8,246 bases of DNA from VFZL01 sp046734915 (GTDB lineage: Bacteria > Acidobacteriota > Vicinamibacteria > Vicinamibacterales > CAVVIG01). Below, one piece after another: positions 1 through 7,300 of the stretch (within the stretch, counting starts at the first letter, position 1; every line of letters starts with the position of its first letter). Below the pieces are notes generated by a model, which had not been told where the DNA came from, did no database searches, and saw only the letters and a program-made list of their open reading frames with translations. The DNA lies in the NCBI GenBank assembly GCA_046734915.1, contig JBKPSC010000057.1, positions 1 through 8,246 on the forward strand. The letters are read 5' to 3'. A program made the translations under genes and the position numbers.

Positions 1-1020
1 GCGAGGTTCGACCACCGCCACTTGACCGCGGCTGACGGTCACTGGCACCAGCGGCATCGTGTCGGCGACGCCCTCCACCTTAACCTGATACTTTCCTGGG
101 GCCGCATCCCACAAGCCCATGCCGGAGGAGCACTCCCAGAAGAGGCAAAGCCCTGAGGCGACAAGGCCTTCGTTCCACTCTCGTCGTAGAGAGAACAGGG
201 CACTGCCGTGGCTCCTCTCCAGACCACCTGAATCCCGGTCTTGCCGGCGGGCGCAGACGCTACCGGTGGCGCCTGAATTTCTGCACCAGGCTGGCTGTCG
301 CCAGCGGCTCCGACGGCCGCGGTGGTGATCGGGCCTCCTGCCGCACGGGCGTCCGGCGCCGCTTCAGTCGATGCACTGGCCGGTGCCGCTGCCGCAGGAG
401 GGGTCGCCTCCCGTGAGCGCACGAACCAGTAACTGGACAGTACGAGAGCGACGATCGCGAGTGCGCCACCGGCAATCCAGGGCAATGGCAGGGGCCTGCG
501 ACTGTCGGGATCGGCTCCTCCGGCAACCGACTGCCGCGGCGGGTTCGGCTGAGGGGCGGCGCTGGGAATGTCGCTCAGCGCCTCGATCAGATGGTTGACG
601 TCCTGGTGGAACCTGCTGTCGCTGATCTCGATCGCCTGTCGTCGGCTGAGCGCGACGAGATTCTGTGGCAGTTGCATGGGGTCTGGCATCACGGCATCGG
701 CCACCAGGGCCGGAACGACGCGAATGTGCCGTTCGAGGGCCTTGGCCAGCTCCATCCGGACGTAGTCATCCTCGCGGTCGAGGCGGCGGCGTCCTTGCGA
801 GTCGGCCGCCGTCAGCCATGACTTTCCAATAACCGCCACCATGACATTCGCACGCGGCGATCGACTGCTCGATCCGGTCGACGAAGTCTTCGCCGGGCCG
901 AATGGTATCGATGTCGACGAATACATTGTCGCGGCCGAAGTGTTCGCGCAGGCGATCAGCCACGCGACCGGCGTAAGCGGCGGTGTCATCACGGCGATAA
1001 TTCACCAGAATCTTCGGCAT
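1..1020 (-). CDS. TIR-domain single-pass membrane protein, frameshifted, 3' end outside window
   Basis: The ATG at 1020-1018 opens MPKILVNYRRDD, the first strand and box of a bacterial TIR domain. FVDIDTIRPGEDF (about residues 34-46) is the box-2/BB-loop region. After a one-base shift the frame continues with VMVAVIGKSWL and DDYVRMELAKAL. The glutamate of VRMEL (about residue 90) sits where TIR NADases keep their catalytic Glu. One hydrophobic helix follows (about 179-200), then an Ala/Pro-rich linker and a C-terminal beta-type domain containing APGKYQVKVEGV. The first frameshift fits one extra base at the TT at 847-848, since removing it gives AACDVMVAVIGKSWL. A second lies between about 115 and 185, because the natural-looking C-terminus (LWDAAPGKYQVKV, then VTVSRGQVAVVEP) is in another frame. 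AAGGTGGG lies just upstream of the ATG as a possible ribosome site. TIR proteins signal or cleave NAD; here the TIR would be cytoplasmic and the C-terminal domain extracytoplasmic. Whether it is a broken gene or carries sequence errors cannot be told. Confidence 0.75.
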
Positions 1021-1237
1021 AGCCCACCTTGCCGTCCCGGCCGCCTTCGGCGACTTCGCGATCGTCGATCCAGCAAATGCCCACCTTCGGCTCCAGGCGG
1101 GGCACCTCCGCGATCTACAGCAACGAGGCCGAGACACTGGATTCTACAGCCGGCAGACCTTTGGAGAGCGTGCCGGGGCCCGCACGTCTCGTTGCGATGG
1201 TGTGGAGTCAACCCTGACGGGTAATGGCTTCAGAGTA
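1021..1237. other. Intergenic spacer between divergent TIR and AhpD genes
   Basis: I see no convincing gene in this stretch. It must carry the promoter for the minus-strand TIR gene, but I find no clear -35/-10 pair for it. Its one recognisable structure is the hairpin at 1164-1190. The minus-strand frame upstream of the TIR ATG stays open to about 1137, but that extension does not resemble TIR proteins, so the ATG at 1020 is preferred as the start. Confidence 0.5.
1164..1190. other. GC-rich imperfect hairpin
   Basis: GAGA (1164-1167) and CGTGC (1169-1173) pair with GCACG (1182-1186) and TCTC (1187-1190), giving a 9-bp stem with one bulged G at 1168. The loop is eight bases and itself GC-rich. 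No T-tract follows on either strand, so a simple intrinsic terminator is not indicated. It could be a regulatory site for the divergent genes or chance in GC-rich DNA. Confidence 0.35.
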
Positions 1238-1266
1238 TTGAGGTGCGGCAGTGCCGCACCTACAAT
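1238..1266 (+). promoter_or_regulatory. Sigma70-type promoter of the AhpD-MFS operon
   Basis: TTGAGG at 1238-1243 (4 of 6 to TTGACA) and TACAAT at 1261-1266 (5 of 6 to TATAAT) are separated by exactly 17 bp, the preferred spacing. A start near 1273 would leave a leader of about 17 bases before the GTG at 1290, just enough for the GAGGAGG ribosome site. The position and spacing are seen directly; promoter activity is inferred. Confidence 0.65.
1241..1261. promoter_or_regulatory. Perfect 21-bp palindromic operator inside the promoter
   Basis: The left arm AGGTGCGGCA (1241-1250) is followed by a central G (1251) and the exact reverse complement of the arm (1252-1261). The palindrome fills the spacer between the -35 and -10 boxes, overlapping the last three bases of the -35 and the first of the -10. 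That is the classic placement for a dimeric repressor of the TetR or MarR kind that blocks RNA polymerase. No such regulator gene is in the window, so the protein that binds it is unknown. Confidence 0.65.
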
Positions 1267-1278
1267 CCGGGCCTCATT

Positions 1279-1285
1279 GAGGAGG
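1279..1285 (+). promoter_or_regulatory. Ribosome binding site deciding the GTG start at 1290
   Basis: GAGGAGG at 1279-1285 is a strong Shine-Dalgarno match four bases before GTG 1290-1292. No nearby ATG in this frame competes, so the GTG is taken as the start. Confidence 0.7.
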
Positions 1286-1289
1286 CGTC

Positions 1290-1826
1290 GTGCCACACAT
1301 TACTCTGACTGCGGGCCTCCCTGGTATCACCAGCGGCTTCGCGTTCCGCCCCGAGACGGCGAAACCGATGCGCGAACTCGCCGAGGTTCTTCTGCGTGGC
1401 GCGAACACGCTGACGAGCGCCGAGCGCGAGATGATCGCGGCGTTCGTCTCCGACCAGAACGACTGCCATTTCTGCCACGCCAGTCATCGTGCGGCCGCTG
1501 CTCACCACATGGACGGCAACTATGAGATCGTCGACGCCGTCAGGCGCGACTACCAGTCAGCGCCGGTATCGCTGAAGCTCAAGACGCTGCTGGCGATTGC
1601 CGGTAAAGTGCAGCAGAGCGGCAAACAGGTGACCGAAGCCGACGTCGAGCGCGCACGGCGCGAGGGAGCCACTGATCGCGAGATTCACGATGCCGTCCTC
1701 ATCGCCGCCGCGTTCTGCATGTTCAACCGCTACGTCGACGGCCTCGCGATGTTGACGCCGACCGACGAGCCGGCGTACGACCGGATGGGGCAGCGCATGG
1801 CAAAGGAAGGCTATGTCCGCGCCTGA
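1290..1826 (+). CDS. AhpD-like peroxidase / carboxymuconolactone decarboxylase family protein
   Basis: This is a 178-residue all-helical AhpD-type protein, the usual size for the peroxidase-related branch of the carboxymuconolactone decarboxylase family. The catalytic pattern is complete: E47, C59, C62 and H66 (in NDCHFCHASH) reproduce the spacing of Glu118, Cys130, Cys133 and His137 in M. tuberculosis AhpD. The cysteine pair would cycle between dithiol and disulfide while reducing a peroxide, and Glu and His would relay protons. No signal peptide is seen, so it should act in the cytoplasm. Translation starts at a GTG preceded by GAGGAGG. The gene is first in an operon with the MFS transporter nine bases downstream. 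It lies directly behind a promoter with a palindromic operator, which suggests repressor-controlled induction, perhaps by an electrophile or oxidant. The true substrate is unknown. No frameshift or missing residue is seen. Confidence 0.88.
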   Translation: MPHITLTAGLPGITSGFAFRPETAKPMRELAEVLLRGANTLTSAEREMIAAFVSDQNDCHFCHASHRAAAAHHMDGNYEIVDAVRRDYQSAPVSLKLKTLLAIAGKVQQSGKQVTEADVERARREGATDREIHDAVLIAAAFCMFNRYVDGLAMLTPTDEPAYDRMGQRMAKEGYVRA

Positions 1827-1835
1827 CCGGCAGCC

Positions 1836-3114
1836 ATGAGCACTTCCTCCGCGGCTCCGGTCCTGCTGGAAACAGCCGGCGATGTTCGCGCGGTGCGAAC
1901 GCCCTACCTCCTTCTGGCGCTCATCGGTCTGGGCGGTTTCTTCAACGGCGTCACCGGCCCCTTGGTGAGCGCCTTCATTCCCCCGCTCGTGCAGGAGGTC
2001 CTCGGCGACCGGCGGACGGCGATCGGTGTCGTGATGACGATCGACAACGTGCTGTTACTCCTGCTGGTTCCGTGGGCCGGGGCCGGCGTCGGACCGCAGC
2101 GCCCGCCGCCGCGGCCGCCTGCCGCTGATTGTCGCTGGCCTCCTCCTAACGTCGGTTGGAATGGCCTTGATTCCGTGGGCCGGGAGGGCGGGACTCGCCG
2201 GTCTGGTGGCTGCGCTCATCGTCCTGCACACGGGCACCAACCTGCCCCGCGCGCCGTTTCAGGCGCTGCTCGCCGACGCCGTGCCCTCCCGCTTCCGTTC
2301 GCTGGCGGCAGGATCGGGGACGTTCCAGATGTCCGTCGGTGCCATCGCCTTTTTGATGCTGGGGCAGATTTTCGGCATGAGGCCGGCGTTTCTGGCTGCC
2401 GCGGTCACGGTGCTCGTCGTCACCATTGCGATCGTCGTCGGCCTGGGCTCACGATCGGGCATGACGGCGGAGGCCAACGATCCGTCACTACGGTCGCTCG
2501 CCGATGCGGTGCGGGCAGCCATCACTGGCGCGGTGCCGGGCTTGCGTTCCGTTTTCGTGGCCTCGTTCCTGTTGCAGTTGACGTTCCAGACGTTCACCAC
2601 GTGGTACGCGCTGCACGGGACGGAGCGCTTCGGAGTAGCCCCGGAAGCGGCTACTTCCGGGATGATCGCGTGGGCGATGGGCGGCGTCATCGGCGCGCTG
2701 CCCGCGGGAGCCATCGGCATGCGGGTCGGCCGCCGCACCACGATGCTCTTGGGCTTCGCGCTGATGGCGGGCGTGCTCGTCGCCCTCGACCGAGTGGGCT
2801 CGATGACGCTGGCCACGTTGCTGCTCGCGTTGGCCTCGGCCTGCTGGACGCTTCCGATGGCGAATGCCTTCCCGTTGTTCGTCGAGCCGATTCCGCCGCA
2901 GCATCGCGGCGTGCTGGCCGCTCTGTTCCTGCTCTCGATGGCGCTCGGCGGCGCGATTGGCGATCCGCTGAACGGCAGCCTGTTCGACCTGTTCGGCGGC
3001 TACCGCCCGCTCTTTCTAATGATGTCAACCTACACCGCGCTGGCGTTCGTGGCCGTGCTGACGTGCCGAGAGGGGCTGGCGAAGGATGTATGGGACCCGA
3101 CGGACAGCAAGTGA
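1836..3114 (+). CDS. MFS transporter (SLC45/GPH-like), with one apparent frameshift
   Basis: The ATG at 1836 opens a frame with two hydrophobic segments (YLLLALIGLGGFF; VLLLLLVPWAG) that turns into arginine/proline-rich nonsense after about 2085. From about 2086 the next frame reads ASDRSARRRGRLPLIVAG and continues through many hydrophobic helices to TGA 3112-3114. Joined, the protein is about 425 residues, normal for a 12-helix MFS carrier. SDRSARRRGR matches the charged loop (motif A) after helix 2, which places the break there. Removing one G of the GG at 2085-2086 restores a continuous reading. The stretch NLPRAPFQALLAD resembles the SLC45/GPH branch, whose members often move sugars; this assignment is tentative. 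The gene follows the AhpD-like gene by nine bases with no strong ribosome site, suggesting coupled translation and possibly export of a compound handled by that enzyme. Broken gene and sequencing error are both possible. Confidence 0.8.
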
Positions 3115-3121
3115 CGTTCTG

Positions 3122-3345
3122 ACTGGTGGTTCGGTCGTCGTTCCGGCGTGCGAAGCGGCGACCGCCGTGCCGCGGCTCGTTCAGGCCGAGCGGACGTATC
3201 ACAATCTGAACGCGATCACTCGCGAATAGACGACGCGCGGGTGTGGGCGGGGCTGCATTGGCGGCACTCGATGCGCGACGGCGACCAGATCGGCCGGGAC
3301 GTCGCGCAGCACGTCGTAAAGCATTTCTTCCGGCCGAAGCGGTAG
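3122..3345 (+). pseudogene. C-terminal relic of a vanadium-dependent haloperoxidase / PAP2-type protein
   Basis: One frame from 3122 reads into AERTYHNLNAITRE and stops at TAG 3227. The next frame continues from 3226 with IDDARVWAGLHWRHSM and ends VKHFFRPKR, stop 3343-3345. Joined through one missing base, this is the C-terminal tail typical of vanadium haloperoxidase-like PAP2 proteins. The Arg of ARVW and the His of GLHW are six residues apart, like R490 and H496, the vanadate-binding and acid-base pair of Curvularia chloroperoxidase. About 70 residues remain of a protein normally over 400 long; the four-helix core and the other active-site residues are missing. It begins just after the MFS stop with no start codon or ribosome site of its own, so it should be non-functional. 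The family call rests on the tail motif alone. Confidence 0.55.
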
Positions 3346-3505
3346 GATCGCTATGCGACAACGCCGGGGTCGGCTCGCCGTGTCACCCCGGCGTCGATGC
3401 GGGAGCTAAGGTGATGGCGCATCGCGTCCCGTAGACGGAGCATCAACCGCGACTGCTGACCCAGCACGAGTTCTCGCAGCGCCAGCGGAGACCCGATCCT
3501 ACCGC
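3339..3505. repeat. 167-bp segment with 12-bp terminal inverted repeats and CGAA flanks (MITE-like candidate)
   Basis: GCGGTAGGATCG at 3339-3350 is the exact reverse complement of CGATCCTACCGC at 3494-3505. CGAA lies immediately outside each end (3335-3338 and 3506-3509), as a 4-bp target duplication would. The interior has no plus-strand gene and holds a strong hairpin at 3361-3394. Against a simple insertion: the left arm contains the haloperoxidase relic's stop codon, and five bases of the right arm belong to the sigma relic. The arms may therefore be partly coincidental. The two outer sides belong to unrelated genes. Confidence 0.35.
3361..3394. terminator. Perfect 10-bp stem hairpin between converging transcripts
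   Basis: ACGCCGGGGT (3361-3370) pairs exactly with ACCCCGGCGT (3385-3394) around a 14-base loop, which itself has a small CGGC/GCCG stem. It lies just after the last plus-strand coding remnant and beyond the 3' end of the minus-strand kinase and sigma-relic unit, where a bidirectional terminator would be expected. No T-run follows on either strand, so intrinsic termination is uncertain. Confidence 0.45.
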
Positions 3506-3804
3506 CGAAGAATCGCAGCTCGATTACGCGGGCCGCATCAATCCCGCGGCCATCGCGAGGAAATGGGCCCGGTTCTGCCAGTCAACGCGTTGGACGTCGA
3601 CCAACCGGAGGTACGCCTCGTGGACGAGCGCCGTTGCCTGCAGGCTGTGCCCGGCGCGTTCGCCCGCCATGCAGCGTCTGGCAATGCGCCGCAGTTCCTC
3701 GTGCACCAGCGGGATCAACTCATTGAGGGCGGCCTCATCGCCTTTTCCCCATGCGAGAAGAAGTCCAGTGACCTGGCGCGTATGACTGCGAATGGCCAAT
3801 CCTA
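3501..3804 (-). pseudogene. Truncated, internally deleted copy of the adjacent ECF sigma factor gene
   Basis: Bases 3535-3804 match 7036-7305 with about 12 mismatches in 270 and no gaps, and 3501-3534 match 6836-6869 with two mismatches. The 166 bp between those blocks in the intact gene are absent, which shifts the frame. The N-terminal half (LAIRSHTRQVTGLLLAWGKG through ATALVHEAYLRLVD) is readable and ends at a stop after GLMRPA, at 3524-3526. The -10/-35 element binding part is thus incomplete and region 4 is reduced to ELRFFGG in another frame. The copy begins at the base after the kinase stop codon and lacks the upstream sequence of the intact gene, so it has no promoter of its own. It should not make a working sigma factor. 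GCC at both deletion edges suggests slippage at a microhomology. Confidence 0.85.
3535..3804 (-). repeat. Direct repeat, copy B (270 bp)
   Basis: This is the same orientation and same length as 7036-7305, differing at about 12 positions by eye (roughly 96% identical). The two copies flank the kinase gene and the 3' part of the intact sigma gene, about 3.5 kb apart. Both end at the hexamer ATCCTA on the plus strand, beyond which similarity stops. Confidence 0.9.
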
Positions 3805-6666
3805 TTATTGGGGCGGCGACGACGTCCAATTGACCACGATGTTGAGTATCGAAGACTGCGCGCTGCCAACCGGCACCCTGAGTAGGAACCGGCCATCGGG
3901 CGCTGCCGCATAGTGATCGAGATGGTAGGTGGGAGCGATCCCCGTCGTGAACAGCGGCACGGGAGCGCCGATCTCTGGTGGCGTGCCCGGTGCGAAGCTC
4001 ACCGCCATCAGCGTCCCGTCGAGCGCCAGAAAATACAACTCTCGGCTGTCACCCCGCCAGCGGGGGGAGACTCCGCCGGCGGTTGAGACCTGCCAGCGCT
4101 CGCCGGTCGGCGGGAACGGCATGACGTACACCTCGTGCCGTCCCGACTCATCCGAGTTGTAGACCACCCATTTGACGTCCGGGGCGAAGTGCTGCTCGTC
4201 GATGAGTCCCGTCGATTCGACGAGAACGATTGGCTTGCTCCCGTCCACGGGTTGAGCCTCCGCGCGGCGCCGGATGCCACCCAACACCGTAATCGCCAAG
4301 TACCGGCCGTCACTGGACCAATCCTCGAGGCCGAGGTTCGGAAGGTCGTCTCGTTTGACGAGCGTACGAGGCTGGCCGCCGAATGCCGGCTGCTCGACAA
4401 TCTCGCCTCTTGAGGGCACAGCCCGCGCGAAACGGCGACCGTCGGGCGCCCAGATGACGTCGCCGTTCTCGGCGGCGACCTCGTCAACTCGGGTCGAAAC
4501 GCCGCGCGTCAGATCGATGATCCAGGATTCGCGTTCGCCACCGCGAAGGGCGACGAGGTAGCGCGCGTCTCCAGAGAGATCGAAGCCGCTCGGGTACGCC
4601 GCAGCGGGCCCGACGTCAGCGATGCGTCGGCCTCGACGATCGAACCACGCAAACTGGCTGGTCGGCTGCGCGTCTCTGGAGAAGTACGCAAACGTCCGAC
4701 TCGCCCCTGGCGTCACGCCGAAGTGACGGCCGTCGATCGGGTTGTTGCCGACTCCGACCTGCTCGGCCACGACGACGGGATCGCCGACGAACATAACGCG
4801 AGCGGGATCGAAGCGCTGCGCCAGCACCATCGCGTCGCGCGCAAACATGAGATGACCGGAACCGGAGTAAGCGATGGTCGTGGTGTCGAGCCGCGTGCAT
4901 CCACGCACTTGTCCGGCGAGATCGGCGACGCATACCCGCCGATCGTTCTCGTGCTGCTCCAGGTAGAGGATTAGACGTCCTTCGTCAGCAAACGTCGGCA
5001 ACAGGAATCCGACGCCCGCTCCGGACACGATACGACGGGACATCGTGCTCCCTGGCTCGAGCTTGTAGAGCCCGGAATCCGGACCAGGCGGGGACCCAAA
5101 TACGATGGCTCCGGTGGCGCCCCAGGCCAGCCCCGAACGCAAGGCAGGCACCTCACTCAGTGTTTGAATCGTGCCAGCCGCCAGATCGAGCGCCCGCAAT
5201 TGACGACCGTCCAACGTGGTGAAGGCGATGCGACGACTGTCCGGAGACCACGCGATCTGCAGCGGCTGCCGTACCTGCGGGAACTGGCGCACCTCGCTTG
5301 AATCGAGTGCTCGCACGTGCAGAAGGCGAACACCAGTGGAATCGACGGCGACGAAGGCAATCGAGCTGCCATCTGGGGACAGGGCGAGTGAGGGCCCAAC
5401 GCCTAAAATGGGTGGAACGGGAACCTGGAACCGAATGATTGGCGGCGCGGCCACTGGGCCCGTCGTGCGCGTGATCGCCGCTCCTGTCAGCGCCATCAGA
5501 GCGCCCAGGACGGCCGTAGCACCGAGCCAGTACCACCGAACTCGTGTACCGCCCGCCGCGTGGGCAGCCGTCGATGAGGCTTCCGCGATGCGACTCGTCC
5601 ACTTCAATTCTGTGACGAGGTCGCGCGCCGACTGCCACCGCTCCTCCGGATCCTTCGTGAGACATGCCGCCACGATTCGATCGAGCGCCATCGGCATCTG
5701 AGGCTGAAGGCTGGAAATTGTCGGCGGATCATCGCGGAGGATCGCGCTAATCAGTTGGACCTGGCTGTCCGCGGCGAACGCCTGCCGGCCCGTGACCATC
5801 TCGTAGAGTACGCAACCGAACGCCCAAACGTCCGCGCGCGCGTCGACCTCTTCGCCGTCGAGCTGCTCGGGCGCCATGTAGTGAAAGCTGCCGAGAATCG
5901 TGCCGTGGGCCGTAATTCCGTTCGTCGCGATGGCGGTCTCTGACCGGCCGTTCAACGCCGACCCTGACGGTCGCAGCTTGGCGAGCCCAAAATCGAGCAG
6001 TTTGACACCGCTCTTGGTCACCATGATGTTGCCGGGTTTGAGATCGCGGTGCACGATGCCGGCGCGATGCGCCTTGTCGAGCGCGCCGGCAATCTCAATC
6101 GCCGCTCTCATCGCCTCGTCAAGCTTCAGCGGCCCGCGACTCAGCCGGTTTGCGAGGCTTTCACCTTCGAGGTATTCGAGGACCAAGTAATCAGTTCCAG
6201 CCTCGTGGCCGACGTCATAGATGGTGCAGATACGTGGATGATTGAGTGCGGCCGTCGCCCTCGCCTCCTGCGCAAAGCGTCGCAGGCGATCACGGTCGGC
6301 CGACCACGCCTGCGGAAGCACCTTGATGGCCACATCACGGCCGAGCCGAGTATCGCGTGCACGATAGACCTCGCCCATGCCGCCGGCGCCCAGGAGCGTC
6401 TCAATCTCGTACGGACCGAGGCGAGTGCCGGATTCGATCGGCAGCACCGAGCGGTCGGACGAGACGAGGCGCGCCGCGATATCCAGGGCGGGCGTGGCGA
6501 GAAATCCGGCCGTCGGCTCCGGCTGATCCAGCAGCGATTGCACGTCCGCTAGCAGGGCCGCGTCACCGGCGCACGCGGCACGCAAAGCTGCCGCGCGCTC
6601 GTGCTCCGGACGCGCGAGCATCTCGTGATATAGCGCCTCGATGCGGGGCCAGCGGTCGGTCGCCAT
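3805..6666 (-). CDS. Membrane Ser/Thr protein kinase with C-terminal TolB/WD40-like propeller
   Basis: This 953-residue protein has an N-terminal helical segment (about 1-70) common in acidobacterial kinases, then a complete Hanks-type kinase domain (about 85-355). Visible are the P-loop GAGGMGEV (93-100), K115 of VAIK, HRDLKPGN (catalytic D208), DFG (225-227) and APE (265-267). One membrane helix follows (about 379-398), then about 550 residues of propeller blades with repeated SPDG-type turns (LALSPDGSSIAF, AWSPDSRRIAF, WAPDGRRF). The kinase would be cytoplasmic and the propeller probably extracytoplasmic, sensing a ligand or protein. ATG 6666-6664 is chosen because it follows GGGAG at good spacing and starts the conserved MATDRWPRIE. 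An upstream in-frame ATG at 6711 would overlap the sigma gene. The gene begins 22 bases after the sigma factor stop, so the two are probably co-transcribed. All catalytic residues are intact; the target is unknown. Confidence 0.93.
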   Translation of the reverse strand: MATDRWPRIEALYHEMLARPEHERAAALRAACAGDAALLADVQSLLDQPEPTAGFLATPALDIAARLVSSDRSVLPIESGTRLGPYEIETLLGAGGMGEVYRARDTRLGRDVAIKVLPQAWSADRDRLRRFAQEARATAALNHPRICTIYDVGHEAGTDYLVLEYLEGESLANRLSRGPLKLDEAMRAAIEIAGALDKAHRAGIVHRDLKPGNIMVTKSGVKLLDFGLAKLRPSGSALNGRSETAIATNGITAHGTILGSFHYMAPEQLDGEEVDARADVWAFGCVLYEMVTGRQAFAADSQVQLISAILRDDPPTISSLQPQMPMALDRIVAACLTKDPEERWQSARDLVTELKWTSRIAEASSTAAHAAGGTRVRWYWLGATAVLGALMALTGAAITRTTGPVAAPPIIRFQVPVPPILGVGPSLALSPDGSSIAFVAVDSTGVRLLHVRALDSSEVRQFPQVRQPLQIAWSPDSRRIAFTTLDGRQLRALDLAAGTIQTLSEVPALRSGLAWGATGAIVFGSPPGPDSGLYKLEPGSTMSRRIVSGAGVGFLLPTFADEGRLILYLEQHENDRRVCVADLAGQVRGCTRLDTTTIAYSGSGHLMFARDAMVLAQRFDPARVMFVGDPVVVAEQVGVGNNPIDGRHFGVTPGASRTFAYFSRDAQPTSQFAWFDRRGRRIADVGPAAAYPSGFDLSGDARYLVALRGGERESWIIDLTRGVSTRVDEVAAENGDVIWAPDGRRFARAVPSRGEIVEQPAFGGQPRTLVKRDDLPNLGLEDWSSDGRYLAITVLGGIRRRAEAQPVDGSKPIVLVESTGLIDEQHFAPDVKWVVYNSDESGRHEVYVMPFPPTGERWQVSTAGGVSPRWRGDSRELYFLALDGTLMAVSFAPGTPPEIGAPVPLFTTGIAPTYHLDHYAAAPDGRFLLRVPVGSAQSSILNIVVNWTSSPPQ

Positions 6667-6688
6667 GTTGCCACTCCCGCACGTCTGC

Positions 6689-7300
6689 TCAGGACGTCGC
6701 CCGTGATCCACTGGGGCGTCCTCGCGTTCCCTGGTTCCGCAACTCCCGCAGCAGCCACGCTTTGGCGAGCTTCCAGTCGCGCATCACCGTGTCTACCGAC
6801 ACCGTCAAGACGGACGCCGTCTCCTCGACGCTGAGACCGCCGAAGAATCGCAGCTCGAGTACCCGGGCCTTCCGCTCGTCCACGGTCGCCAACGCCGCGA
6901 GCGCATCATCGAGGGCGACGAGATCCTGACCGGGCTCATCCGACACGACCAGCGCGGCATCGAACGTCACCCTGACGGCCCCGCCGCCGCGCTTCTGGTA
7001 GCCCCTGGACCGGGCGACGTCCACCAGGATTCGCCGCATCAACCGCGCCGCCATCGCGAGGAAATGGGCCCGGTTCTGCCAGTCAATGCGTTGGACGTCG
7101 ACCAACCGCAGGTACGCCTCGTTGACGAGCGCCGTCGCCTGCAGGCTGTGCCCGGCGCGTTCGCCCGCCATGCAGCGTCTCGCAATGCGCCGCAGTTCCT
7201 CGTGCACCAGCGGAATCAACTCATTGAGGGCGGCCTCATCGCCTTTCCCCCATGCGAGGAGAAGTCCAGTGACTTGGCGCGTATGACTGCGAATGGCCAA
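6689..7300 (-). CDS. ECF-type RNA polymerase sigma factor (TIGR02999-like)
   Basis: This is a 203-residue sigma70-family protein. Region 2 spans about residues 8-95 (VTGLLLAWGKGDEAALNELI; HSLQATALVNEAYLRL; WQNRAHFLAMAARLMR), and region 4 about 130-190 with the helix-turn-helix LSVEETASVLTVSVDTV. The wording LVNEAYLRLVD with RAHFLAMAA is typical of the ECF family that Acidobacteria and Planctomycetes place next to Ser/Thr kinases. It should direct RNA polymerase to a special promoter set. Its activity is likely linked to the downstream kinase, perhaps by phosphorylation, because no anti-sigma factor is nearby. TTG at 7300-7298 is the likely start: it lies at the head of the conserved part, but there is no strong ribosome site, so the exact start is uncertain. 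The gene is complete and in frame, unlike its relic beyond the kinase. It diverges from the metalloprotease gene with 68 bp between starts. Confidence 0.92.
   Translation of the reverse strand: MAIRSHTRQVTGLLLAWGKGDEAALNELIPLVHEELRRIARRCMAGERAGHSLQATALVNEAYLRLVDVQRIDWQNRAHFLAMAARLMRRILVDVARSRGYQKRGGGAVRVTFDAALVVSDEPGQDLVALDDALAALATVDERKARVLELRFFGGLSVEETASVLTVSVDTVMRDWKLAKAWLLRELRNQGTRGRPSGSRATS

Noticed and set aside
1021..1137. Minus-strand upstream extension of the TIR gene and a short alternative frame (about 45 codons) there
   Set aside because: The extension is Arg/Ser/Pro-rich and unlike TIR N-termini, MPKILVNYRRDD is a normal start, and the short alternative frame has no start with a ribosome site.
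2640..2661. Perfect 8-bp inverted repeat (CCCGGAAG / CTTCCGGG) with a 6-base loop
   Set aside because: It lies inside the MFS coding frame, which reads through it normally (VAPEAATSGM); most likely a codon-driven coincidence.
3563..3913. Plus-strand open frame across the sigma relic, and its twin at 7064-7405
   Set aside because: Both are antisense shadows of the sigma gene; their similarity follows from the duplicated DNA, not from a shared protein.
6667..6711. Upstream ATG giving the kinase 15 extra residues
   Set aside because: It overlaps the sigma gene, has no ribosome site in favour, and the downstream ATG starts the conserved N-terminus with GGGAG at good spacing.
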